DNA of 64,000 nt from Methylobacterium frigidaeris (lineage in GTDB: Bacteria; Pseudomonadota; Alphaproteobacteria; Rhizobiales; Beijerinckiaceae): positions 239,138 through 303,137 of the forward strand of contig NZ_BPQJ01000005.1 of assembly GCF_022179185.1 (NCBI RefSeq), in the 5' to 3' direction. The stretch's first letter is position 1. Each line of letters opens with the position of its first letter. The translations under genes and the position numbers were made by a program. The notes below the pieces were generated by a model. It made no database searches and was not told the DNA's origin. It saw only the letters and a program-made list of their open reading frames with translations. Shown here one piece after another: positions 35,996-44,319 of this stretch.

Positions 35996-37012
35996 TCAGC
36001 GATACGGGGAGGGCTCGACGATCCGCACCGGGCCGGCGCTCGCGTCGCTGACGATCTCGGCGAAGCCCGCGACGCCGGCGGCGTAGCGCAGTCGGCCGAA
36101 CCCGCCCCGGTTCTCGCTGGCGGCCAGCGAGCGGCGGAACTCCACCCGCGCCCGCTCCAGGCGGGTGACGTCGAGGGCGCGGTCGAGTTCGCGCCGCTCA
36201 GCGGGGGAGAGCATCGCGGCGCGGCGGAAATCGACGAAGCGGGCCTCCCCGCTCCGGCCGCGACCGGCGAAGACCTGGGCCCCCGCCCCGCCCGCCACCG
36301 CGTCGCCGGGCCGGAGGGTCGCGTCGCGCAGGAGAAGCCGGGCATAGCCGCCCGCGCCCGGGCTGCACGAGCAGCTCTGGACCCGCCGGCTCCGATAGGC
36401 GAAGGCGGCCGCGAGGCTGCGATAGGGCTGGCCGTTCCGGCTCACGGCCTGATCGAGCTCCTCGCCGGCCCGCACCGTGTAGAGGGCGGTCTCCGCCCCT
36501 GGGCAGGCTGCCGCGCAGGCCTGCTCATGGGCGGTCGCTGCGTCCCCTTTCCCGAGATTCGCCAGCGGGAACATGTAGCCGTCGCAGGTGCGCACGCAGA
36601 TGGTGCGGGCATGGCTCCCGGCGCGGTCGTGACGACCCGCGGCGGGGACCGGTTCGCGGGCCTGGTCGAGAGAGGCGGGCTTCGGTGCGGCGGCCCGCGG
36701 GCGCGGCGCCGGATCGGCCCATCGCGAACGCTCGACCGCGGCGTTGGTCGGCCGGCTCGTCCAGCGCACCCGCCGCTCGCGCAAGGACGCTTCCGGCCGT
36801 GGCGCCCGCGCCGGCAGGCCGAGGCTGCGCGGCACGTCGCCGAGCAGGAAATCGAGCACGCCGGCATCGTCCGCGGCATGCACCAGGGTGGTGCCGGCGC
36901 CTACGCCCCCGATGCCGAGCAGCGCGCCGAGCGCCACCGTGCGGACGAAGGCGCGTGTCCGGGCGCCACCGGACGCGGTCGGGATCGAGGGGAAGTTCAC
37001 GGGATGCCTCAC
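35996..37012 (-). CDS. DUF2865 secreted protein
   Basis: 338 aa with a signal peptide (cleavage near VHAAD), an Arg/Pro-rich linker, and a DUF2865 domain at about 135-235 recognised by its cysteine pattern (CVRTCDGYMFPL, CAAACPGAET, CSCSPG). Function is unknown; such proteins are common secreted proteins in Hyphomicrobiales. The start codon is GTG 37012 with weak ribosome-binding sequence, so the exact start is uncertain. Confidence 0.8.
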   Translation of the reverse strand: MRHPVNFPSIPTASGGARTRAFVRTVALGALLGIGGVGAGTTLVHAADDAGVLDFLLGDVPRSLGLPARAPRPEASLRERRVRWTSRPTNAAVERSRWADPAPRPRAAAPKPASLDQAREPVPAAGRHDRAGSHARTICVRTCDGYMFPLANLGKGDAATAHEQACAAACPGAETALYTVRAGEELDQAVSRNGQPYRSLAAAFAYRSRRVQSCSCSPGAGGYARLLLRDATLRPGDAVAGGAGAQVFAGRGRSGEARFVDFRRAAMLSPAERRELDRALDVTRLERARVEFRRSLAASENRGGFGRLRYAAGVAGFAEIVSDASAGPVRIVEPSPYR

Positions 37013-37264
37013 CGAAGGTTAAGGCCAATTAACGGTACGTCCCGGACCCCTGCAACTGCGGAAAAGCGCTGAGTTAACAAATTCATGACCCGACGCCGCC
37101 GACGCGGCGATCCGGCGTCCCGCTGCCCTGGGGTGGGCGCCTCTCGCGCCGCGATCGGGCGGCTGAGAACCGGTTCGCGGGCCGGGAAGCCGTTTTCGCC
37201 CGCGGCGCGTTGAAGGGTAGAGCGGCGGTCGCGCGCGGACCGCCCGCCATGAAGGAGAGACGCG

Positions 37265-37618
37265 ATGGAATCCGAGCGGATCATCGGCGCCGGCCAGGAG
37301 CTCGGCGGCAAGGTGCAGCAGCGGTTCGGCGAGTGGACGGGCGATGCCGGCACCCGGGCGCAGGGCGTCGCCGACCAGGCGGCGGGGGCTGCCCGCAACG
37401 TCTACGGCCAGGCCAAGGATCAGGTGAGGGATGCGGTGCGCGGCCTCGCCGACGCCGCGCCGGATTCTCTCGACCAGGCCCGCGAGACCGGGCGCCACTA
37501 TTACCGGCGCGCCGACCGGGCGGTGGCCCGGCAGGTCGGCGACCGGCACCTCGCGGCTTTGCTGGTGGCGGGCGCGGTCGGCTACGTGTTCGGCTGGCTG
37601 ATCCACAGCCGCCACTGA
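37265..37618 (+). CDS. csbD: CsbD-family stress protein
   Basis: 117 aa. The N-terminal 70 residues follow the CsbD pattern (repeated Gly-Lys/Gln-x-x amphipathic helices, GAGQELGGKVQQRFGEW), followed by a C-terminal membrane-type helix (LAALLVAGAVGYVFGWLIH). CsbD proteins are general-stress-induced in several bacteria; molecular role unknown. Strong AAGGAGAG site before ATG 37265. It converges on the sigma factor gene across a shared hairpin. A weak EcfG-like pair (GGAAG at 37185, CGTT at 37208, 18-nt gap) lies upstream, not at the optimal spacing. Confidence 0.88.
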   Translation: MESERIIGAGQELGGKVQQRFGEWTGDAGTRAQGVADQAAGAARNVYGQAKDQVRDAVRGLADAAPDSLDQARETGRHYYRRADRAVARQVGDRHLAALLVAGAVGYVFGWLIHSRH

Positions 37619-37631
37619 GGACGGAACGGGA

Positions 37632-37659
37632 AGCGCCCGCGGGATCGGCCGCGGGCGCT
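37632..37659. terminator. Bidirectional hairpin between csbD and sigma factor gene
   Basis: Perfect 11-bp stem (AGCGCCCGCGG and CCGCGGGCGCT) with a 6-nt loop between two converging genes. No strong T-tract on either side. Confidence 0.65.
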
Positions 37660-37715
37660 GTCATCGATGGAGCCGCCAGGGGTGGACGATCCCGCCGCCG
37701 TCGGGCGTCGGCGGC

Positions 37716-38438
37716 TCAGACGCCCTCGCCCATGGCCGATTGCATCATCCGATCGCCGGTCAGGTCGTCGTCGCCATAGCCGAGGAGTTCGGCCAAGCGG
37801 TTGCGGGCGCGGTTGACCCGGCTCTTGATCGTGCCGATCGCGACGCCGCAGATGCCCGCCACCTCCTCGTAGGACAGGCCCTCGGCGCCGACCAGGATCA
37901 GCGCTTCGCGCTGGTCCGGCGGCAGCTTGGCGAGGCCGGCGCGCAGGTCCTGCACGTCGAGGCGGTGGCCCTGGTCGGGGGCGGTGAACAGCCGCGCCGC
38001 GTAGGAGCCGTCCTCGTCCTGCACCTCGCGCATCCGCTTGCGCTGCTCGGAATAGAAGGCATTGCGGAGGATGGTGAACAACCAGGCGTTCAGGTTGGTG
38101 CCGGGCTGGAAGCGGTGCTGATTCTGCCAGGCGCGCAGGATCGTGTCCTGGACGAGGTCGTCGGCCCGGGCGGCGTTATTGGTGAGCGAGAGCGCGAAGG
38201 CGCGCAGGGACGACAGGGCGGCCAGCATGCCCTCGCGGAATTCCGGCTCGACGGCGCGCCCCTGGGCGGCCAGGGCCGCCTCAAGCCGCTCGATCAGGGC
38301 GAGGAACACCTCCGGCGTCGCGGCGGTCTCGAGGGGTGCGTAGGCCGCGCGCAGCTGGTGGCCGAGATGACGCTGGACGGTCGGGGGCAGGCCGGGCTTG
38401 GATTCGGAGCTGAGGATGGGATTGTCGGTGGACGCCAT
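37716..38438 (-). CDS. EcfG-type general stress sigma factor with fused N-terminal NepR-like domain
   Basis: 240 aa. Residues 78-140 are sigma region 2 (LRAFALSLT, ADDLVQDTILRAW, GTNLNAWLFTILRN, FYSEQRKR) and 175-228 are region 4 (LPPDQREALILVGAEGLSYEEVA, GTIKSRVNRAR), the hallmarks of EcfG (ECF15). Ordinary EcfG proteins start about eight residues before LRAFA. Here a further 70 residues precede it, and residues 14-56 match the anti-sigma factor NepR: KPGLPP, then the helix VQRHLGHQLRAAY and the second helix with PEVFLALIERLEAAL. The frame is continuous with no internal stop. A separate start at Met71 is possible but has no good ribosome-binding site. Seen: the pattern. Known: NepR sequesters EcfG until PhyR releases it. 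Inferred: an intramolecular or vestigial control. No phyR or kinase gene is in the window. Confidence 0.88.
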   Translation of the reverse strand: MASTDNPILSSESKPGLPPTVQRHLGHQLRAAYAPLETAATPEVFLALIERLEAALAAQGRAVEPEFREGMLAALSSLRAFALSLTNNAARADDLVQDTILRAWQNQHRFQPGTNLNAWLFTILRNAFYSEQRKRMREVQDEDGSYAARLFTAPDQGHRLDVQDLRAGLAKLPPDQREALILVGAEGLSYEEVAGICGVAIGTIKSRVNRARNRLAELLGYGDDDLTGDRMMQSAMGEGV

Positions 38439-38796
38439 GCGACTCTCACGTTCTGAAGCGGGGAGGGCGGGGCGGCGGCACTCTGACGGACCGCTCGCTC
38501 GGACACCTCTGTTGGATACCCCGCCGTAGCTTCCTGGAGGGGGAAGTGGGGCGCGCCGCGCGCCTGTCGACGCGCGCATCGCCGCGGGCGAAGGGCGAGG
38601 TCAGGAGCGCCGCATCCGGTTCCGCACCGCACTCTCGCTCCGCACCTCGTCGCATCGCATCGCCGCCGCTCCCGTCACTCCGCCGGCCGCGCGGCCGTAC
38701 GGCGCCCGGGCCGATGGGCCGGGTCGCCAGGGGCAACGGCTTCGTACTGCTCAGGTTCCCTGGGCGGTCGTCGCAGGCTCGCCCGGTGGTCGTGCC
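38439..38796. other. Upstream region of the sigma factor gene
   Basis: 358 bp with no credible gene. It holds a perfect EcfG-type promoter at 38735-38759 on the minus strand, which implies a leader of about 290 nt before the sigma factor start codon. Confidence 0.6.
38735..38759 (-). promoter_or_regulatory. EcfG-type general stress promoter
   Basis: On the minus strand GGAAC (38759-38755), exactly 16 nt, then CGTT (38738-38735) followed by G. This is the full consensus known for alphaproteobacterial EcfG promoters. It points at the sigma factor gene, so autoregulation is likely. Confidence 0.75.
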
Positions 38797-39105
38797 CTAC
38801 CAGGTGCGGGCGCCGGGCTGGCTCCGGTACTCGGCCGCGCGGATGCGGGTCATGAGGCGGTCCAGCTCGGCCAGCAGGGCCGCCTCCTCGTCCTGCGCGG
38901 CGGCGACCGCGGCCGGATCGGTGAGGTAGAGGCGTTCCTGCTCGGCCCTGGCGAGGCGCTGCTCCAGCTCCGTCCGCTCGGCGTGGAGAGCCATCAGCTC
39001 CCGGCGCCCCGGATCGTCCGGGCGATCAGGCTCCCGGGGTCCCCCGGTCCGATTTCCCTCGATCATCGTGTTGAGGTTATGCACAACGGCTCGTCCTGTC
39101 GGCAT
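38797..39105 (-). CDS. Small charged coiled-coil protein
   Basis: Not recognised. The convincing part is a heptad-rich helix (ALHAERTELEQRLARAEQERLYL, then EEAALLAELDRLMTRIRAAEY), likely a coiled coil. The start is uncertain: ATG 39105 (102 aa), ATG 39066 or ATG 38994. It ends 38 bp before the EcfG-type promoter and is read in the same direction as the sigma factor gene. Confidence 0.45.
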   Translation of the reverse strand: MPTGRAVVHNLNTMIEGNRTGGPREPDRPDDPGRRELMALHAERTELEQRLARAEQERLYLTDPAAVAAAQDEEAALLAELDRLMTRIRAAEYRSQPGARTW

Positions 39106-39427
39106 GGTCGCGGGCTCGACGGCCTGCGCTGGTTCAGACTCTCAACGCACAAGAGGCTCGGAACGTCGCATTCGGCCGGCGCTTGTCAGCCAAGTGCCTC
39201 CGTTCATCCCGGGCCTCTGTCATCCAGTTGTCACGGGATCGTCATAGGGCGGCGTCGCACCGGGCTTATCCCTCGCGGCGCGGCGGACGCCTGGCAACGA
39301 TCGGGACACGATCCGGCGCAGCCCGGGGAGACCGGTCGCGTCCTCACCGGCCGTCGATGGGCAGGATGCGGGGCGGCGACGTCGCTCCCGCATCGTGCCG
39401 GACCGATCCGAACACGGAGAGATACCA
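39106..39427. other. pstS upstream region
   Basis: 322 bp without a gene, containing the triple Pho box (39217-39249) and the pstS leader. Confidence 0.6.
39217..39249 (+). promoter_or_regulatory. Pho box with three 11-bp PhoB half-sites
   Basis: CTGTCAT at 39217, TTGTCAC at 39228 and TCGTCAT at 39239 repeat every 11 bp, the known PhoB operator architecture. It lies 180 bp before the pstS start. phoB, at the end of the same cluster, encodes the presumed activator. Confidence 0.82.
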
Positions 39428-40468
39428 GTGAAGCCCTTCTCCTACGCGCTCGCCATCGGGCTCGCGACCGCCCAGATCGCGACCTCGGCGCTCGCCCTCG
39501 ACATCACGGGCGCCGGCGCCACCTTCCCGTTCCCGGTCTACTCGAAGTGGGCCGAGGCCTATCGCAAGGAGACCGGCAACGGCCTGAACTACCAGTCGAT
39601 CGGCTCGGGCGGCGGCATCAAGCAGATCCAGGCCAAGACCGTCGATTTCGGCGCCACCGACGCGCCGCTGAAGGGCGAGATCCTGACCAAGGACGGTCTG
39701 GTCCAGTTCCCGACCGTGATGGGCGGCGTCGTCCCGGTGGTGAACATCGCCAGCGTCAAGACCGGCGAGGTGAAGCTCACCGGCGAGGTCCTGGCCGAGA
39801 TCTACCAGGGCAAGATCAGGAAGTGGTCCGACCCGAAGATCGCCAAGCTGAACGAGGGCGTGAAGCTGCCCGACGCCCCGATCACCCCGGTCTACCGGTC
39901 CGATGCGTCGGGCACCACCAACATCTTCACCACCTACCTGTCGGACGTGTCGCCGGCCTGGAAGTCCGAGTTCGGCGCCTCGACCACGGTCAGCTGGCCG
40001 GCCGGCCAGGGCGGCAAGGGCAACGAGGGCGTCACCGCCGTCGTCAAGCAGGTGCCGAACGCCATCGGCTACGTCGAGTACGCCTACGCCAAGCAGAACA
40101 ACCTGCCGGTCGCCCTGATCCAGAACAAGGACGGCCAGTACCCGATGCCGGGCGACGAGGCGTTCCAGGCCGCGGCCGCCAACGCCGACTGGAAGGCCGC
40201 CCCGGGCTTCGGCATCTCGCTGACCAACCAGGCCGGCGCCAAGGCGTGGCCGATCACCGCCGCGACCTTCATCCTGGTCCACAAGAACCCGGCCGATGCG
40301 GCCCGCACCGCCGAGGTGCTGAAGTTCTTCCGCTGGGCCTACAAGAGCGGCGACAAGATGGCCAACGACCTCGACTACGTGCCGCTGCCCGACAAGGTCG
40401 TCGGCCAGGTCGAGGACGAGTGGAAGACGGTCGTCGGCAAGGACGGCAAGCCCGTCCTCGGCATGTAA
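39428..40468 (+). CDS. pstS: Phosphate ABC transporter substrate-binding protein PstS
   Basis: Periplasmic high-affinity phosphate receptor. 346 aa with a signal peptide (MKPFSYALAIGLATAQIATSALA), the opening DITGAGATFPFPVYSKW, the phosphate-contact segments SGGGIKQI, FGATDAPL and RSDASGTT. GTG 39428 with an upstream GGAGA site gives the proper signal peptide. First gene of pstSCAB-phoU-phoB, under the triple Pho box. A hairpin after the stop probably raises its level relative to the membrane genes. Confidence 0.96.
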   Translation: MKPFSYALAIGLATAQIATSALALDITGAGATFPFPVYSKWAEAYRKETGNGLNYQSIGSGGGIKQIQAKTVDFGATDAPLKGEILTKDGLVQFPTVMGGVVPVVNIASVKTGEVKLTGEVLAEIYQGKIRKWSDPKIAKLNEGVKLPDAPITPVYRSDASGTTNIFTTYLSDVSPAWKSEFGASTTVSWPAGQGGKGNEGVTAVVKQVPNAIGYVEYAYAKQNNLPVALIQNKDGQYPMPGDEAFQAAAANADWKAAPGFGISLTNQAGAKAWPITAATFILVHKNPADAARTAEVLKFFRWAYKSGDKMANDLDYVPLPDKVVGQVEDEWKTVVGKDGKPVLGM

Positions 40469-40492
40469 TCGAGACGGTCCGATCTGAGACCC

Positions 40493-40519
40493 GGGAGGGC
40501 GGGACCGTCCCGCCCTTCC
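40493..40519 (+). terminator. pstS-pstC intercistronic hairpin
   Basis: GGGCGGGA (40497-40504) pairs with TCCCGCCC (40508-40515), extended on both sides through 40493 and 40519, followed by a pyrimidine tract (CTCTTTCC). Probably a partial terminator or mRNA-stabilising element. Confidence 0.6.
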
Positions 40520-40686
40520 TCTTTCCGCCGGCGCAGGATGCGCCCGGCCGGGTCCCCGCACCCGGCCGGGCCGCTCCCGGGCCCGCGCGGCGCTTGAGGA
40601 AAGCCGAGATCCCGCCGCCGGATCGCGTCCGACTCGCCTCGATCCGCCGAGCGCGCTAGAGGCCGCTCACTCCAAGGGAAACCCGG

Positions 40687-41664
40687 ATGGTCGCGTTGTC
40701 TGAGAACGTCGCTGTGGCGGCGAGGCCCCAAGTCGCCCGCCGCGCCGCCCCAAGCCCCGTGGGCGATCGCCTCTTCCGCGGCGCCGCCCTCGCCTCGGCG
40801 CTGCTGGTCCTGCTGGTGCTGGCCGGCATCCTCGCCTCGATCGCCTATGGCGGGTGGCCCGCCTTCCAGACCTTCGGGCCCGGCTTCCTCGTCTCGGGCG
40901 CCTGGAACGTCGGGCGCGAGGAATACGGCGCGCTCGTCGCCATCATCGGCACCCTGGCCTCGGCGGTCCTCGCCCTCGTCATCGGCGTGCCGATCTCGCT
41001 CGGGGTCGCGATCTACCTCACCCAGCTCTGCCCCGGCTGGGCCCGCCGCCCGGTCGCCATGACGATCGAGCTGCTCGCCGCCGTGCCGAGCATCATCTAC
41101 GGCATGTGGGGCCTGTTCGTCTTCGCGCCGCTCTTCGCGCGCTTCGTGCAGATCCCGGTCTCGAACCTCGTCGAGGGCATGCCGATCGTCGGCACCCTGT
41201 TCTACGCCCAGGTGCCGTCGGGCGTCGGCGTGCTCACCGCCGGCATCATCCTGGCGATCATGATCGTGCCCTTCGTCGCCTCGATCACCCGCGACATGCT
41301 CGACCAGATCCCGACGGTGCTCCGCGAGAGCGCCTACGGCATCGGCTGCACCACCTGGGAGGTCGTGCGCCACGTGTTGATCCCGCAGGCCTCGGTCTCG
41401 ATCATCGGCGCGATCATGCTGGGCCTCGGTCGGGCGCTGGGCGAGACGATGGCGGTCACCTTCGTGATCGGCAACGCCAACCGCCTCTCGGCCTCGATCT
41501 TCGATCCTGGCTCGACCATCGCCTCGCGCATCGCCAACGAGTTCAACGAGGCCGACGGCCTGCAGCTCAACGCGCTGATGGCGCTCGGCTGCATCCTGTT
41601 CATCGTCACCTTCATCGTGCTCATCATCGCCCGGCTGCTGGTGCGCCGCGCGAAGGTGGCCTGA
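40687..41664 (+). CDS. pstC: Phosphate ABC transporter permease PstC
   Basis: One of the two membrane subunits of the Pst importer. 325 aa with six predicted helices; the cytoplasmic coupling loop reads [15 protein letters not shown]...[12 protein letters not shown], the EAA-type motif that contacts PstB. N-terminal 30 residues are a cytoplasmic extension. Second gene of the operon, 218 bp after pstS across a hairpin. Confidence 0.95.
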   Translation: MVALSENVAVAARPQVARRAAPSPVGDRLFRGAALASALLVLLVLAGILASIAYGGWPAFQTFGPGFLVSGAWNVGREEYGALVAIIGTLASAVLALVIGVPISLGVAIYLTQLCPGWARRPVAMTIELLAAVPSIIYGMWGLFVFAPLFARFVQIPVSNLVEGMPIVGTLFYAQVPSGVGVLTAGIILAIMIVPFVASITRDMLDQIPTVLRESAYGIGCTTWEVVRHVLIPQASVSIIGAIMLGLGRALGETMAVTFVIGNANRLSASIFDPGSTIASRIANEFNEADGLQLNALMALGCILFIVTFIVLIIARLLVRRAKVA

Positions 41665-41690
41665 CCTTAGCACCCGCAGGACGCTTCCCG

Positions 41691-42608
41691 ATGAACGCCT
41701 CCCCCGCCGCGGTCGCAGGCCCCACCCCGACCGCACCCGCACGCCCGGCCCCTGCGGAATGGGGCCGGGTCCGCGCCAGCCGGCGCTCGGCCGACAAGGT
41801 TCTGATCGTCGCCTGCACGCTGGCCACGATCCTCGGCGCGATCGTGCTCGGCTCGATCCTGCTGATGCTCATCATCGAGGGCGTGCGCGGCTTCTCGCCG
41901 GCCCTGTTCACCCAGGTCACCCCGGGCCCCGGCTCCGAGGGCGGCGGCATCGCCAACGCGATCCTCGGCAGCCTGGTGATGACGGCGCTCGGCATCGTGG
42001 TGGCGACCCCCGTCGGCGTACTCGCCGGCACCTACCTCGCCGAGTACGGCCGCACCTCGCCGCTCGCCAACCTGATCCGCTTCCTCAACGACATCCTGCT
42101 CTCGGCGCCCTCGATCCTGATCGGCCTGTTCGTCTACACCCTGATGGTGCGGCCGATGGGCGGCTATTCGGGCTGGGCCGGCGGCGTGGCGCTCGCCATC
42201 ATCGCGACCCCGGTGATCGTGCGCACCACCGAGGACATGCTGCGCCTGGTGCCCGGCACCCTGCGCGAGGCCGGCGCGGCGCTGGGCGCGCCGCTCTCGA
42301 TCGTGATCCGCAGCGTCACCTGGCGGGCGGCGCAGTCCGGCATCGTCACCGGCGTGCTGCTGGCGCTCGCCCGCATCGCCGGAGAGACCGCGCCGCTGCT
42401 CTTCACCGCGCTCAACAACAATTCCTGGTTCAGCCCGAACCTGATGGGCGGCGTCGCGAACCTGCCGGTGATGATCTACCAGTTCGCGCTCTCTCCTTAT
42501 GAGAACTGGCGCCAGCTGGCCTGGGCCGGCGCGCTCCTCATCACCGTCACCATCCTGGGCCTGTCGATCGTGGCCCGTCTCGTCCTGAGCGGCCCGAAGG
42601 GGCGCTGA
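41691..42608 (+). CDS. pstA: Phosphate ABC transporter permease PstA
   Basis: Second membrane subunit of the Pst importer, 305 aa. Hydrophobic helices start at [18 protein letters not shown]; the coupling loop is [16 protein letters not shown]...[17 protein letters not shown] 41691, 26 bp after pstC; a longer open frame upstream overlaps pstC and is rejected. The first 35 residues are Ala/Pro-rich and probably cytoplasmic. Confidence 0.95.
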   Translation: MNASPAAVAGPTPTAPARPAPAEWGRVRASRRSADKVLIVACTLATILGAIVLGSILLMLIIEGVRGFSPALFTQVTPGPGSEGGGIANAILGSLVMTALGIVVATPVGVLAGTYLAEYGRTSPLANLIRFLNDILLSAPSILIGLFVYTLMVRPMGGYSGWAGGVALAIIATPVIVRTTEDMLRLVPGTLREAGAALGAPLSIVIRSVTWRAAQSGIVTGVLLALARIAGETAPLLFTALNNNSWFSPNLMGGVANLPVMIYQFALSPYENWRQLAWAGALLITVTILGLSIVARLVLSGPKGR

Positions 42609-42634
42609 CCCACATCCTGCCCGGAGACACACCG

Positions 42635-43447
42635 ATGAGCGCCATCGCCACCGCCGCGCCGGTCGTGGGCCAGAGTACGGCCGACGAGTCCGCCGCCGTC
42701 CGCCTCGCCGTGAAGGACCTCAGCTTCTACTACGGCGACTTCAAGGGCCTGAAGAACATCAACCTCGACTTCCTCGACCGACAGGTCACGGCGCTGATCG
42801 GGCCGTCGGGCTGCGGCAAGTCCACCCTGCTGCGCACCTTCAACCGGATCTACAGCCTCTACCCCGAGCAGCGCGCCGAGGGGCAGATCCTGCTCGACGG
42901 CCGCAACATCCTGGATCCGTCGATCGACCTCAACGAGCTGCGCGCCCGGGTCGGCATGGTGTTCCAGAAGCCGACCCCGTTCCCGATGTCGATCTACGAC
43001 AACATCGCGTTCGGCATCCGGCTCTACGAGCGCCTCGGCAAGGCCGACCTCGACAACCGCGTCGAGGAGGCCCTGCGCAAGGGCGCGCTGTGGGATGAGG
43101 TGAAGGACAAGCTCAAGCAGTCCGGCATGGGCCTGTCGGGCGGCCAGCAGCAGCGCCTCTGCATCGCCCGCACGGTGGCGCAGCGCCCGGAGGTGATCCT
43201 GTTCGACGAGCCGACCTCGGCCCTCGATCCGATCTCGACCGGCCGCATCGAGGAGCTGATCGAGCAGCTGCGGACCGAGTTCACCATCGCCATCGTCACC
43301 CACAACATGCAGCAGGCGGCGCGCATCTCGCAGTTCACCGCCTTCATGTATCTCGGCGAGCTGATCGAGTTCGGGCCGACCAACCGGCTGTTCATGAACC
43401 CGTCGAAGCGCCAGACGCAGGACTACATCACCGGCCGGTTCGGCTGA
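42635..43447 (+). CDS. pstB: Phosphate ABC transporter ATPase PstB
   Basis: Energises phosphate import. 270 aa with Walker [11 protein letters not shown]-loop [10 protein letters not shown] (typical of PstB), signature LSGGQQQRL, Walker [13 protein letters not shown] and the switch His in VTHNMQQA. Standard length, tightly linked to pstA and phoU. Confidence 0.97.
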   Translation: MSAIATAAPVVGQSTADESAAVRLAVKDLSFYYGDFKGLKNINLDFLDRQVTALIGPSGCGKSTLLRTFNRIYSLYPEQRAEGQILLDGRNILDPSIDLNELRARVGMVFQKPTPFPMSIYDNIAFGIRLYERLGKADLDNRVEEALRKGALWDEVKDKLKQSGMGLSGGQQQRLCIARTVAQRPEVILFDEPTSALDPISTGRIEELIEQLRTEFTIAIVTHNMQQAARISQFTAFMYLGELIEFGPTNRLFMNPSKRQTQDYITGRFG

Positions 43448-43530
43448 GGTCCAGACCGTCGTCGCGCCGGGCGGGCCGATTCCGGACCGGCCCATGTCAC
43501 AAGCTCCACCTCATCGCGGGGAGTCGCATC

Positions 43531-44250
43531 ATGTCGAGCCACATCGTCACCTCCTACGATCAGGAGCTGCAGAACCTGCGGCGCAGCATCGCCGAGATGG
43601 GCGGCATCGCCGAGAAGATGGTGGCCGATTCCGGCCAGGCGCTCCTGCGCCGCGACGCCGGCCTCGCCCAGGCGGTGATCGCCGCCGACCAGCGCCTCGA
43701 CGGGCTGCAGCGCGAGATCGAGGAGAAGGCGATCCTGCTGATCGCCCGCCGCCAGCCGATGGCGATCGACCTGCGCGAGACGATCTCGGCGATCCGCGTC
43801 TCGGGCGACCTCGAGCGCATCGGCGACCTCGCCAAGAACGTCGCCAAGCGCGTCGTCGCCATCGCCGATCAGGTCCAGCTCCAGAAGATCGTCGTCGGCG
43901 TGGAGCACATGAACGAGCTGGTCCAGGGCCAGCTCAAGGACGTGCTCGACGCCTATGCCACCCAGGACACGGTCGTCGCCCTCGACGTCTGGGCCCGGGA
44001 CGGCGGCATCGACGCGCTCTACACCTCGCTGTTCCGCGAGCTCCTGACCTACATGATGGAGGATCCGCGCAACATCACGTTCTGCACGCACCTCCTGTTC
44101 TGCGCCAAGAACGTCGAGCGCATCGGCGACCACACCACCAACATCGCCGAGACGATCCACTACCTCGCCACCGGCGAGACGCTTCCGACCGATCGTCCGA
44201 AGAACGACCGCTCGAGCTTCGCCACCCTCGATCCCCAGCCGGAGGCCTGA
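43531..44250 (+). CDS. phoU: Phosphate transport regulator PhoU
   Basis: Negative regulator linking the Pst transporter to the PhoR/PhoB two-component system. 239 aa, two three-helix PhoU repeats, each with the metal-cluster E/DxxxD signature region (ISAIRVSGDLERIGDLAKN at about 85-105; CAKNVERIGDHTTNIAE at about 190-207). GGGGAG site before ATG 43531. Confidence 0.96.
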   Translation: MSSHIVTSYDQELQNLRRSIAEMGGIAEKMVADSGQALLRRDAGLAQAVIAADQRLDGLQREIEEKAILLIARRQPMAIDLRETISAIRVSGDLERIGDLAKNVAKRVVAIADQVQLQKIVVGVEHMNELVQGQLKDVLDAYATQDTVVALDVWARDGGIDALYTSLFRELLTYMMEDPRNITFCTHLLFCAKNVERIGDHTTNIAETIHYLATGETLPTDRPKNDRSSFATLDPQPEA

Positions 44251-44319
44251 CCGATCGGTCCGCCCCGGGCGTCGAGCCCGGCGCGGGCCCCCTCCGGTCC
44301 CCCGCCCGAAGTGCCCCGC

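Noticed and set aside
38446..38736. 96-codon minus-strand frame between the EcfG promoter and the sigma factor gene
   Set aside because: Starts at a TTG inside the promoter -10 region, is Arg/Pro noise and has no ribosome-binding site.
39161..39190. GGAAC-N16-GCTT as a second EcfG promoter before pstS
   Set aside because: The -10 element does not match CGTT; the Pho box explains pstS control.
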